Positions 44,394-57,500 of a stretch of DNA of 64,000 nucleotides are shown here, piece by piece. The position numbers and the translations under genes were made by a program. How positions within the stretch are numbered: position 1 is the stretch's first letter; each line of letters starts with the position of its first letter. The DNA comes from Nemania diffusa (Eukaryota; Ascomycota; Sordariomycetes; Xylariales; Xylariaceae), in the NCBI GenBank assembly GCA_038501195.1, contig JBBPUQ010000006.1, positions 186,001 to 250,000 on the forward strand. The letters run 5' to 3'. The notes beneath the pieces were generated by a model. That model was not told the origin of the DNA, did not search any database, and worked only from the letters and a program-made list of their open reading frames with translations.

Positions 44394-44581
44394 TATCCCT
44401 TTGGGTGCCGACTCGGCACAGTGACTTAAAAGCTGCATAGTGGGGCCAACCTTATTTATATATACCCAATAAGAGTATAAAATCATGCTCGGATAATAGT
44501 TTTATTGGGTATATGCAAATAAAGCTCGGCCCCGCCACCCCACTTTTAAGTCGCTGTGCCGAGTCGGCACCCAAAGGGATA
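44394..44581. mobile_element. Foldback / MITE-like element with TA flanks
   Basis: Two ~78-bp arms are inverted copies around a ~29-bp loop. Outer ends read TCCCTTTGGGTGCCGACTCG and its reverse complement; the outermost ~30 bp are almost identical, with more changes inside, and the inner end TACCCAATAA / TTATTGGGTA is also kept. TA lies at both outer edges, as Tc1/mariner-type elements leave on insertion. No coding capacity, so a non-autonomous MITE is the best reading. It is GC-normal, not RIP-mutated, right beside the AT-rich block. Confidence 0.75.
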
Positions 44582-44601
44582 GGTCGCTTGAGATCTGAAG
44601 C

Positions 44602-44887
44602 TGTAATTGTCAGATTTGGTGATTTTGATAGTATTGCCTTAGCGATCTCTTCAATAGTAAGCAGAAGGCTTCAATATAGGTGTAGGGCTTCAATATTGTT
44701 GTTTTTTTAGTTAAATATGTATGTGAGGCATTTAGTTAATAGATTTTTCTTATATAGCTGATTTTAGCTACTACATTAGCTATTATAAGCTATTATTTAT
44801 ATAACTAAGTGATTGCATAAGCGAGTATTTTATAAGTGATTTTTAAGCTTATATAGTAATTTTAAAGTGTAAAGCTTAAATTTAATA
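44602..44887. repeat. LTR-like direct repeat, left copy
   Basis: Aligns without gaps (offset 2109) to 46711-46996. Starts TGTAATTGTCAG; the matching end of the right copy is CCAACA. Its outer (left) third keeps G and C, while its inner part is AT-converted (for example AAAGCTTAAATTTAATA against the right copy's GGGCCCAAATCCAACA). Confidence 0.8.
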
Positions 44888-46710
44888 TATTTTTTTAAGA
44901 AGAGCTATTTTTAGTAACATTTTTATATTATAACTTAGATTTAAAGCTTAAAATAAAAATGTATAAAAAATAAATAAAAAGATCGTAAAAAAGTAGCTAA
45001 GTTATAAATCGTTTAGTTATTTATATTAGTTTAAAAAGCTTTATTAAATAGATCGTAGATTATAGATCGTTTAAATGATTTTTTTATTTTTTTTTAAAAA
45101 GCTTGTTTGTTTTTACAAAGTTATTTTTATTTTAAATTACAAATTAAATAAAATAAATATATAAACAGCAATTAATATATTTAAAAAAAGTTTATTATAT
45201 AAGTTAAAAAGTATTAAAAAAGCTTTTTTTTTTTTATAATTTTTGCTGTAGTGTTTAATAAGCTTTTAAAAAGCTCTTTTTTTTACTTTTTATAAACATT
45301 TTTATAGTTTTTTAAGCAAAACTTTTTATTATATTTATTATTAGTAATAAGTTATAAAAAAAATAAAGTACTATAAAAGCTTTTTTTTTTTTATTAACAA
45401 AGCTTTTAGTTATATTTTTATATTAGCGATAAATTGCTATAGATATAAACGTTTAAGTATTAGTTTAAAAGCTTTTTTTTTTTTACGATTTTTATTGTAA
45501 TATTAACTGTTTATAAATCTAGTTAGTACAAAAAAAAAAGCTTGTTATTATTTTAGTACTATTTTTAAAATCGTAAAAATCGCTTTTTTTATTAATAAAA
45601 CAATCGTTACTTTTTAAGATTGCTTTTTTTTTTTGCTATTTAAAGCTATATTAGCTTTAAAGCATTTAAAAAACTTGTTATAGTTTATTTTTTTATTTTT
45701 ACTAAAAAAAAAAGCTTTTTTAAAGCTAATAAAAAACTTATTTATATAAAAGCTTACTAAAAGTTTTAAATCGTTTTTTTGTCAAGTTTTTAAAAAAGCT
45801 TTTATATTGTTTATATTAATAATTTCTAGTTTTAAATTTAAAACAATTGTTTAATAAGTTAACAAACTACTTATTATAGTTTCGCTATTGTTATTTTTAA
45901 AAGCAGCATTTTAAAAAAAATAATATATATATTAAAAAATTTAATTTAAGTTAATAATTAGCTCAAACAATTTTATCGTTTTTTTTTTTAATTATAAGAT
46001 TTAGTTTATATAATTAATTTTTAATTTATTTAATAAAGTTTAAAATAGATTTATTTTTTGCTATAGTATTAATAAATATTTTATATTTTATTATATATTT
46101 AAATTTAAAAGCTAGTTATAAAGTAATATTAAATTTTTTTAAATTTAAATATTATTAATTAATTATATTGCTAGCTTTTATATAAATTAATTAATAGTTA
46201 AATTTAATTGATTTATATATTTATTTAAAAAACTTTTTAGCTTTAATAAAATATTTATTATATTGTTTAAAAATTTAATTGTAACTTTAAATAGCTTAAA
46301 AAAATAAAGCTTTATTAATAATAATAAATTTAAAAATTATAACTATATTAAAGTTTTTATTTGAATTTATTAAAAAGTTAGCTATTTAAAAAAAGCTAAG
46401 TTTAATAAATTAAAAAGATTATTTGTTAAAGTTTATATAAACTTATAAATTGTAGCTATAAATTGCTGCTTTAAATTCTTTTTTTTATATAAAAAAGTCG
46501 TTAAAAAAGTTAAAAATAGTAAAAGTTGTTATTATAATAAGTTTAATAGTTTGTAGTTAAAAAATCAAAAGTGTATAATTTTAAAAGCTTGCAGTTAAAA
46601 AGTTGCAAATATAAATAATAAATTATAAAAAATCAAAATGTAAAAATTTTTAAAAATATATATAATAAGCTTATAAAATTTGCAATAAAGTATAAAAATT
46701 AATTAAAACT
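44888..46710. mobile_element. Interior of a degraded short LTR element
   Basis: 1.8 kb of AT-converted DNA between the two LTR-like repeats, with frequent AAGCTT/AGCTTT words. Too short for a full gag-pol unless deleted; a TRIM-like or truncated element fits. No primer-binding site can be recognised. Confidence 0.55.
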
Positions 46711-46996
46711 TTTAATTATTAGATTTAATAATTTTAATAATATTGCTTTAGCGATCTTTTTAATAATAAACAAAAAGCTTTAATATAAATATAAAGCTTT
46801 AATATTGTTGTTTTTTTAATTAAGTGTGTATATAAGGCATTTAGTTAACAGATTTTTCCTATATAGCTGATTTTAGCTACTGTACTAGCTACTATAAGCT
46901 ACTATTTATATAACTAGGTAATCGCGTAAGCGAGCACTCTACAAGTGATCCCTAGGCTCGTATAGTAATCCTAGGGCGTAGGGCCCAAATCCAACA
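46711..46996. repeat. LTR-like direct repeat, right copy
   Basis: Partner of the left copy. Here the inner (left) part is AT-converted and the outer (right) part is nearly unmutated (GCGTAAGCGAGCACTCTACA, CCTAGGGCGTAGGGCCC). It ends CCAACA at 46996, consistent with a TG...CA LTR. Confidence 0.8.
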
Positions 46997-48498
46997 GTAA
47001 TACATACACTACGGCAACCCAAAGGGCCAACTGTTCAAAAACTAATTTTTTATTAAAATAATACCTAAAAAGTATAAAAATACCTCTTATAAGTAGATAT
47101 TATAGTTATTTTTAAGTTAGTATATATAATATAGCTAAAAATAATAAAAGCTATTAATATATATAAAATATTTATTATTATTAATTTTTTTTTTAGTTAT
47201 AACAATTTATTTTTTAGTAAGTTTTAAAAATATATTTATATAATTTTATATAAAAATATTAACTAATATATTAATATATATAACTTTTTATATATATTAT
47301 TAACTATTAATAAATATTATTATATTATATAATTTTATATTATATATATAATAAAATGTTACTATATAAAAGTTATAAAAATAAATTTTGTTTAATTAAA
47401 ACTTAAATAAAATAAATTATAGCTAATTTTGCTAAAACTTGTTATTAATAAAAATAAATTATTTAAATTTAATATAAGCAATAAATAGTTAAATTTTAAT
47501 AAAAAAATTATAATAATAATAAAATTATTAATATTTGATTTTAATATTAAAATAGCAAAAATTTAAAATATTTATATAATTATAACAACTTTAATAGCTA
47601 TATTGTAAAAACTTAAAACTTTTTTAATAATTTTTATAAAAATAATTTTAACAATATTTATTGTTATATTAAAAACGATAATATATATATAACTTTATAT
47701 AACTTTAATATTATTTAAATTAATATATATAAACTATTTTTTGTTTTATTATTTTAAAAAAAATTTAAATTAAAAATATTTTTATTTATTACAATATTAA
47801 AATAAGTTATTAATAGTAAATATTAATTATTGCAACTTATATAATTTTTAATTAAATTAATATTAAAAATTGTTAAATTTATATAAATTTAAAAAACTAT
47901 AGCTTTTTTAATAAATATATTTTTTTTAACTTTAATATTTTTAATAATATTTATTTTTGCTATTAATACTTTTTATTAACAATATTATATATTTTTTATA
48001 AAAAACAAAAAAGATTTAAATATATAAAAGCTTATAAATATTTATATAATTTTATATAAATATATATTAATATTTATAGCTAACAATAAAAACATAAAAA
48101 CTATAAAATTATTTAAAATTATTTTAAAATTATTTAAATAAATTATTATTAATTAATTTAAATATTTTTATTAACAAATTAATGAAAAATTAAATAGCTA
48201 TAAAAAAAATAATAAAAATATATTTTTATATAAATATATATAATAATAAATAATTATATTAAATTTAGTTTAAGTTTTTACAAATTAATATTAAAGTTTA
48301 TAAGTTAATATATATTTAAATTAAAGTTTTAAAAATTAATATATTTTTAAATAAAATAAAATTAATAATTATAAAAACTTTATAAAAGTTTTTTTTTATT
48401 TAAATTTAATAAATAAAATTAAATAATTAAATTAATAAATAATTTTTTATAATATAAAGTTTTAATTTTAATAAATATAAAATCTTATAATATAAAAT

Positions 48499-48843
<345 letters not shown>

Positions 48844-49149
48844 ATATAATATAATTTTATAATATATAATTTATAAATTAAATTATATATTTTAAATTAA
48901 TATAATATTAAAATTAATAAAGATATAATTATATATATAATAAATAAATATTAATTTATAAATTAATATATTAAAAAATTATATATTTTAATAATAATAA
49001 TATAAATAAATAAATAAAAAAATAAAAAATTATTTTTTAAATAATAATAAATTAAAAAAATATTAAAATTTATTTAAATGTTTATTTAAATAATTTATTT
49101 ATATTATAATATATATATTTATTTTTTAAAATTATATATTTATAATTAT

Positions 49150-49250
49150 AATAAATATAATTAAATAATAATTAAATTAAATATATTATAAATAAATTAA
49201 TTAAAAAATAAAAAAAAGTTTTATATATAAATAATAAAAGTTTAATTATA
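49150..49250. repeat. Direct repeat, copy 1 (partner 54047-54150)
   Basis: About 100 bp almost identical to 54047-54150, including the run TATATAAATAATAAAAGTTT. The visible differences are a single C/T change in a GTTTT/GCTTTT word and poly-A length. Confidence 0.7.
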
Positions 49251-49885
49251 TATTTATTATATATAATAATTAATTAAATTATATAATTAATAAATTAAAT
49301 TATTATTATTTAATTATAAATTAATATATATTTATTTTATAATATTTTTTTTTTTTTTAATATATTAATTTATAAATAAATTATTTTATTTTATATTATT
49401 ATTTTATAATTATTACATTATATAATTATTATATAATTTTTAATAATTTAAATAATTAATAATTATTTTATATAATATAATTTATTTGTTATTTATATTA
49501 AATTATTATTTTTTAAAATTTAAATTAATAAATAAATAATTTTTTATTTTTTATATATTATATAATTTATAATTTTATAATTTATTTTTTATTTAATTTA
49601 TTTATTTTGTTTTATAAATTTAGTTTTTATATTATATTTATAATAAAAATATAAATTTTAATAATTAAAAAATAATTTAAATATAATTTAAAAATAATTT
49701 TTAATAAAATAGCTTTATATATATATATATATATATATTATATATTTAATATTAATAAATTTATATTTATATTTATTACATTATTTATATATATAAATAT
49801 TTATAACTTTTTTTATTTAAAAAATAAATTTAAAAATAATATTTTTAAATAATAAATTAATTAAATAAAAATTATATATATATTT

Positions 49886-50150
49886 TATTAAAATAACAAT
49901 ATTAGTTATAATTAATATATATTTAAATTCTTTTTATATAATTTATTATTTATTTATTAAATAATTAATTATACTTTATTATATATAATATTAATAAATT
50001 ATTAATAAATTTATATAATTTATATATATATATTATATATATAAAGATTTTCTTTTAAATAAAAAAACAACAATAGTATTATATAATTATAATATTATAT
50101 TTTGTTTTAGTTTTATTATATATAATTAATTATATAAAATTAAATTAATA
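49886..50150. repeat. Direct repeat, copy 1 (partner 52337-52606)
   Basis: About 265 bp starting near ATTAAAATAACAATATTA and ending near AAAATTAAATTAATAT, aligned with copy 2 at 52337-52606. Differences include several C/T and G/A changes and small indels. Could be a further LTR pair. Confidence 0.7.
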
Positions 50151-52336
50151 TTAATTAATAATTATATTAGCTTTTTTTATTTAATAGCAATATATTATAA
50201 AATTTAATAGTTTTATATTAATATTATTTATTTTTAATAATTATTTATAAATTAATTAAAATTTATTTTTATTTTTTAATATTATATAAAATGTAAAAAC
50301 TATTAAACAAGTTATAAAAATGTTTTAAAAAAAATAAATTATAATTAAAGTTAATTATATAATTAATTAATAAAATAGTTTTATTTTATATAAAATATTT
50401 ATATTATTATTAAAAAAAAAAATATTTATATAAAAAAAAAATAAAATTAAAATAAATTATATAAAATATAAATTATTAAAAAATTTAATATTATAATTAA
50501 TATATTTAATAAATTTATAAAATTTTAATATATATAAATTAAGCTTTATTTTTATAAAATAAAAAATATAAAATAAAACAATAAAAATAATATATTATTT
50601 ATTTTAATAAATATTATATAAAAAAAAAAAAGCTGATTTAAAAAATTAATATAATTTTTAATTTTTTTTATATAATTAAATTTTATATTTTTTAATTAAA
50701 AAAAATAAATTATAAACTAATTATTAAATTATAAATAAATAATATTATTAATATATTTAAACTTTTTTTTAAAAAATTTAATATATTAATAAATTATTTA
50801 TATAAAATATAACTTTAATAAATATTATAATATTTAAATTTTTAAATTAAAGTTTATATAAAAAGTTAAAAATAAAATTATTTAATTATATAAAAAGTTT
50901 TAATTAATTATATAAAAATATAACAATTTAAAAAAAATACTATATTTATATAATTATTAATAATTTAATAAATAAATTAATAATTAATTTTAATTTTTAA
51001 ATTTATTTTAATTTAAAACTATAATATAATATATAAATTATAAAATATTATATAAATAAATATATAATTAGTTAATAAATTTAAATAAAAAATTTATATA
51101 TATTTATTTATTAAATTTAAAAATAAATATTTTAAAAAAGCTATATTATAAATTATATAATTATTATATAAATTAATTAAATTAAATTTATATTAATTTA
51201 AAACATATTATAAATATTATTATAAAAAGTTTAAAATAATTGTTTTTTTATATAATTTTTATTTATTAATTATTAATAATAGTTTTAAAAATTTAATATT
51301 ATTAAATTATAAATAAACAATATTTTTAATTTTATAATTTTAAAATTTTTAATTAAAAAAAAACTAAATTTTATATAATAAAATTTAAAATTAAACTTAA
51401 ATAAATTTTAAATAAAAATAATTTAATTAAATTTAATAATATTTAAATTATATTTATAAATAAATATATTATATTAATTTAAAAAAATTAAATTATATAA
51501 TTAATTAAAATTAATTTTTATATAAAAAATTTTATATAATAATATATTTTTTAATATATTTAAAATATATATATAAATAATATTTATTAATTAAAAATTT
51601 TATATAATTTATTTATTATTATTTAAATTATTAATTTATAAAAAATTAATATAATTATTTTAAATAAATAAATTAAATAATAAATTAATAATTATAACTG
51701 TAAATAAATATTTATATTTTTTAATTTATATTATATAAACTTTTTTATTTTTATAAATAATTTATTTATAAATAATATAAATATAATATTATAAATTAAA
51801 TTTTAATTATATTAGTTATAAAAACTTATATAAAAAATAATATTAATTTAAAATTTAAAATTTAAAATTTTTAATAATATTATTTATTAAAATTTAAATA
51901 AATATAAACAAATAATTAAAAATATATTAATTAATAAATTATATAAAATAATTAATAAATTTAATAATATAATTATTTTATATATAACTTTTTAAAAATT
52001 TTTAAAAATATTAAATATATTATAAATTTTAACAATTTTATATTTTAATTTAAAATTATGTTATAATTGTTTAATTAAATTTAATATAATATAAAAAAAA
52101 CAATTTATAATTAATATTATATTGTTATAAAAATTATATAAAAAAAAAAAAATTTAAAATATATTAAATTAATAAAAAAAATAACTTAATTAATATATTA
52201 ATAAAAAAATATTAAACTAAGTATTAAAAATATTAGTTTTAATTAATAAATTATATATATAAATAAAAATATATATAAAAAAAAATAAAAAATATATATA
52301 TATAAAAAAAACTATAATTAAATTTTTTTTTACAAC

Positions 52337-52606
52337 TATTAAAATAATAATATTAATTTTAGTTAATATTTATATATTTTTTTTTATATATATAATTTAT
52401 TATTTATTTATTAAATAATTAATTATATTTTATTATATATAATATTAATAAATTATTAATAAATTTATATAATTTATATATATATATTATATATATAAAC
52501 TTTTTTTTTAAATAAAAAAATAATAATAATATTATATAATTATAATATTATATTTTGCTTTAGTTTTGCTATATATAATCAATTATATAAAATTAAATTA
52601 ATATAT
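52337..52606. repeat. Direct repeat, copy 2 (partner 49886-50150)
   Basis: Same orientation as copy 1. Retains TTTGCTTTAGTTTTGC where copy 1 has TTTGTTTTAGTTTTAT, so each copy keeps different ancestral bases. Confidence 0.7.
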
Positions 52607-52870
52607 TTAATTATATTTTATAATTTAATTGTTTTTTTTATAAAAATATTTAAATTAATAATAAATAATAAAATTTTTATTTAATTAAATTATTTTTTAT
52701 TTTTAATTTTATATAAAATTATTGTATATATAAATATAAAATTTAAAATGATTTAATTATTATATTATTATAATTTAATTAAATATTAATTAATTTTTTA
52801 TATTTTATTAAACTTTTTTAATATTATTTATAAATATATAAATAATTTAATAATAATTAAATTTATTTAT

Positions 52871-53804
52871 ATAAATCATTATTTTTTTTATAAATTATAT
52901 TTTTATAAGTTATTTATATTATATAAGTTTTATATATAAATTAAAATAAATATTAATAAAGTTTAAAAATTAAAAAAAATTTAAAAAATTAATATATTAA
53001 TATTAAAAATTATTAAAAAATTTAAATAACAATATTAAAATTTTATTTATTTTTATATTAATTTAATTAATTTTTAAAAATAGTTAATAATATTATTATA
53101 TATAAATTATTAATAAAACTATTAATATTATATTAAAAATAAAAACTTTATTAAATTAATTAATTTTTAAAAATAATTATAAATAAAATTATAAAATTAA
53201 AAAAAATATTAATATTTTAAAAATTATATAATATTTTATAAAGTAATAATTATTTATTTTTATTATTTTTATTTAAATTTTTATTAATTAAAAGTTTTAT
53301 AATTTTTAAATAAATTTATATAAAATTTTATATTAAAATTATATATTTTATATATAAAATTTTATATAAATTATAAACTTTTTAATTAATAAAAGTTTAA
53401 ATAAAAATAATAAAAATAAATAGTTATTACTTTATAAAATATTATATAATTTTTAAAATATTAATATTTTTTTTAATTTTATAATTTTATTTATAATTAT
53501 TTTTAAAAATTAATTAATTTAATAAATTTTTTATTTTTAATATAATATTAATAGTTTTATTAATAATTTATATATAATAATATTATTAGCTATTTTTAAA
53601 AATTAATTAAGTTAATATAAAAATAAATAAAATTTTATTATTGTTATTTAAATTTTTTTATAATTTTTAATATTAATATATTAATTTTTTAATTTTTTTT
53701 TTAATTTTAAAACTTTATTAATATATATTTTAATTTATATATAAAACTTATATAATATAAATAAGTTATAAAAATATAATTTATAAAAAAAATAGTTATT
53801 TTAT
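52871..53804. repeat. ~930-bp near-perfect palindrome
   Basis: Two inverted arms of about 460 bp meet at about 53337 with almost no spacer. Matching arm segments include TATAAATTATATTTTTATAA and AAAGTAATAATTATTTATTT (left), found reverse-complemented on the right. The arms differ at scattered single bases and by a ~10-bp indel near the centre. AT-only chance self-complementarity cannot explain hundreds of aligned bases. Confidence 0.85.
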
Positions 53805-54046
53805 ATAATATAAATATATTTTATATTAATTATAATAAAAATATTTAAATATAATAAAATTATATTTTTATAACTTTTAAATAAATAAAAAAATTTAATA
53901 TATAATTAATATAAAAGTTTTATTATTTAAATTTATAAAACTAAAAAATATTAATTTAATATATAATATATATATATATAATTTATAAATTAAAAAGTTT
54001 ATTTTATTTAATTAAATTAAATTAAAATAAAAAGTTAATTTATATA

Positions 54047-54150
54047 TAATAAATATAATTAAATAATAATTAAATTAAATATATTATAAATAAATTAATT
54101 AAAAAATAAAAAAAAAGCTTTTATATATAAATAATAAAAGTTTAATTATA
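54047..54150. repeat. Direct repeat, copy 2 (partner 49150-49250)
   Basis: See partner. Lies ~160 bp before the left LTR-like repeat at 54311. Confidence 0.7.
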
Positions 54151-54310
54151 AATAAATTATTAATAATGTTTTAATAGTTAATATTAATTTAATATATAAT
54201 TTTATAATAAAATAATTAATTAATAAAAAAAAAACTAAAAAAGTTTTTATTTTATTATTAATAAAAATTATTATAATATATAATTTTTTTTTATTAAAAT
54301 AATTTTTAAT

Positions 54311-54530
54311 TGTTATAATTGATATATTTAAATAAAGTAAAGCTTGTAAATAAAATATTATTTATATATTAATTATAAAAAAAAAAAAAAAAAAAAAAAC
54401 TATTTTAAGCTTAGTTTATATAAATATATATTTATAAATATATAATAAATTATATATATAAACTAAAAGTTTTATTTTAGTTATAAATATTATTTTAAAT
54501 ATTATTTAATTTAGCTATTTAGTTATAACT
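54311..54530. repeat. LTR-like direct repeat of 6.5-kb element, left copy
   Basis: Starts TGTTATAATTGATATATTTA, contains a 20-odd-bp poly-A and TAAGCTTAGTTTATATAAAT, and ends TTAGTTATAACT. Same order in the right copy. Preceded by TTAAT. Confidence 0.8.
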
Positions 54531-57500
54531 ATTTTTTTTGTTAAAAAAATCTTGTTTTAAAATTAATACTTTAAAAATTTAAATTTGTTATTTATATTTT
54601 AATAAAAAAAAAATTATTTTAAATATTTATTTTAATATTATTATATTATAAGTTTTTATTTAATAAAAATATATAAAATTTTTTTATAAATAGTTATTAT
54701 AAAATTATAATAATTTTATTTATAATTATATTTATGTTTATATTTTTTTTTTGTAATTTTTTAATTATTTTTATAAAATTTCTTTTTAATATATTATTAT
54801 TTTTATATGCTTTTAAAAATTTACTTTTTTTTATTATTTATAGTTATTTTTTTAATTGCTTTAAAAATTTTATTATTTTAAAATTTGTTTTATAAAATAT
54901 TAGCAATATTTTAATTAAATTTTTAAAATTATTTATAAAGTATTACTAATTATTAAAATTTTATTTTTTTTAATTAATTTAATATTATAAAGTTTTTTTA
55001 TAATAAAATTATAAAATATATATTTGTTTTATTTTTTATTTTTGTTTATTTTTTATAAAAAAGATTATTTTATTTTTAAATTTATTTATTTATTGTTTTA
55101 ATAATAAAATATTTAAAAATTTCTATAGTTAATTAATATAATATAAGTTTATTAATTTTTAACTATTTAAAATTTTTAATTAAAAAATAACAAAATTTAT
55201 TTATTTAAAAATTTTAAAATATTATTAAATAAAAAAATAATTTAATTTATTAAAAAGTTTATTAATAATTTAAAACTAGCGTTTTTTTGTAATAAATATA
55301 TAATTATTTATTTTTAAGTTAAATTTTTATTTATATCGATTTTTTTAATATATTATTTTTTTTTAAGTTTATTTAAATATTATTTATATTGTTTTTATAT
55401 ATTATTTAATAATATTAGTTTTGTATTAAGCTTTTTTTCGATTTAATTGTTTAATTAAAAATAAATTTGTAAATTTTTATGTTTTGTTTTTTTAGTTATA
55501 ATAACTAAATATTAAAAATTTAAATAATATTTTATATAGTTATAATTTTATTAAATTATATAATAACAATATAATAACAAAGTTTATTATTAATAATATA
55601 TTTATTTAATTATTTTAATAATAGTTATAATAAAAATATAATTATTAGTTTAAATATTTAATAGCAATTTTAGTTTATTTTATAAATTTATAATATTTTA
55701 TTAACAATAAAATTTATTTAATATTTAATATTTTTATTAACTTATTAATAAAAAAAAAAAAAATTAAAATTTTTAATTTAAATTAATTTATTTTAGTAAT
55801 TTAAAAACTTTAAATAAACTTTTATAATATAATTATATTATTTTTTATATAATTATTAATTTATTATAAAATATTAATTATAATAATTTATTAAGTTAAT
55901 TTATTATTATAAATATAAATTTGCTTTTTTTTTTATTTATTGTTATTTTTTTAAAATTAATAATTATATATTAAAATAGTTATAAAAATATAAAAATAAG
56001 TTATAATAATTTTAAAGTTTTATTTTTTAGTATTTTTATTAATTAATATTTAAAACAATTAATAATATATTTATTATAATTTATTACTAATTTAAACTAT
56101 TAATATTATAATAATATTAACTTTTTTATTTTATTATATTTAAAATAAACTATTGTTATTTTGTTATAAATTTTTTTTAAAAACTTTATAAAAATATAAT
56201 TTATTTATAAAACTATAAATTATTTTTTATAAATTACTAAATTTTTATTTAAAGCTTAATTTTTAAATTAGTTTAATTATATTTTAGTTTAATTATATTT
56301 TAGTTTAATATATTTTTAAATTAAAAAATTCTTAATTATATTTTAAAACTTTATTAATTAATAATATTATAAATAATAATATATTAATTTTTATATTTTA
56401 TTTTAAATAAAATAACTTAATTATTAAACTTATATTTATAAGCTTTTTTTTTGTTTATTAATTTAAATAAAATTATATATTATTAATATTTTATTTTATT
56501 TTTTTAAGTTTGTAAATTTTTTTATTTTTTTAATAACAAATTAATTATTATATTTTTTAATTTTAATTAATATATAATAATAAAATAATATTAAATTATT
56601 AAATTTATTTAATTAGTTTATTAAAAATTTAATTATTATTTAATACTAAAAAATTTAAAAATTTAATAATTAATTATAATTAAAAATAGCTGTTTTTTTT
56701 ATATATTTATTAATTTAAATTGTTAATATTTAAATTTTTTAATTATTATTAATATTTTTTTATTTAAAATATTATAGTTTAGTTTTTTTTTATATAAAGT
56801 TTTTAAATAATATATAATAAAGTATTAAAAACTATTTTTTTTTTTTTATAATAAAACTTTTATTACTACTTTGTTAAAAATATTAGTTTTTATTTAAATT
56901 TTTTTATTATAATTATAATAAGCTAATATTAATATTAAAATTAATTATTTTTTAAGTTTTAAAAAAGCTGTTTTATAATTTTTATTTTATTAAAATATTA
57001 TATTTTTTTTAGTTAATTTAAATAAAAGTTTTATTTTATAATTATATTTTAAAATAAATTAATAATAAAAATTGTAAAATTTTAAAAATAATTGAACTAT
57101 TTTTATATTTATTAATTGTTTTTAATTTTATATTACTATAATTTTTTCAAAATTTATTTTTACTTTGTTTTTTTTTATAATAAATTTTAAATATTTAATT
57201 TTAATAATATAAAACTTATATTTTTTTAAATTAGCTTTTAAATTTATATTTTATAGCTTTTTTAATATTTTTTTTATATATTGTTTATATTTTTTTAAAT
57301 TATTTAAATAAATAAATATATTATTAATATAAATATTATAAAAGTTATTTAAATATTTTTTTAAAATATTGTTTATATATTATTAAAAAATAACTAGTTT
57401 ATTAATTAATTTAAAAAATAATATTTTATATTTAAAAAAATTATATTTTGTTTTAAAAGTAACTAAATTTTTATAATTTAAATATATATAAATTTAATAA

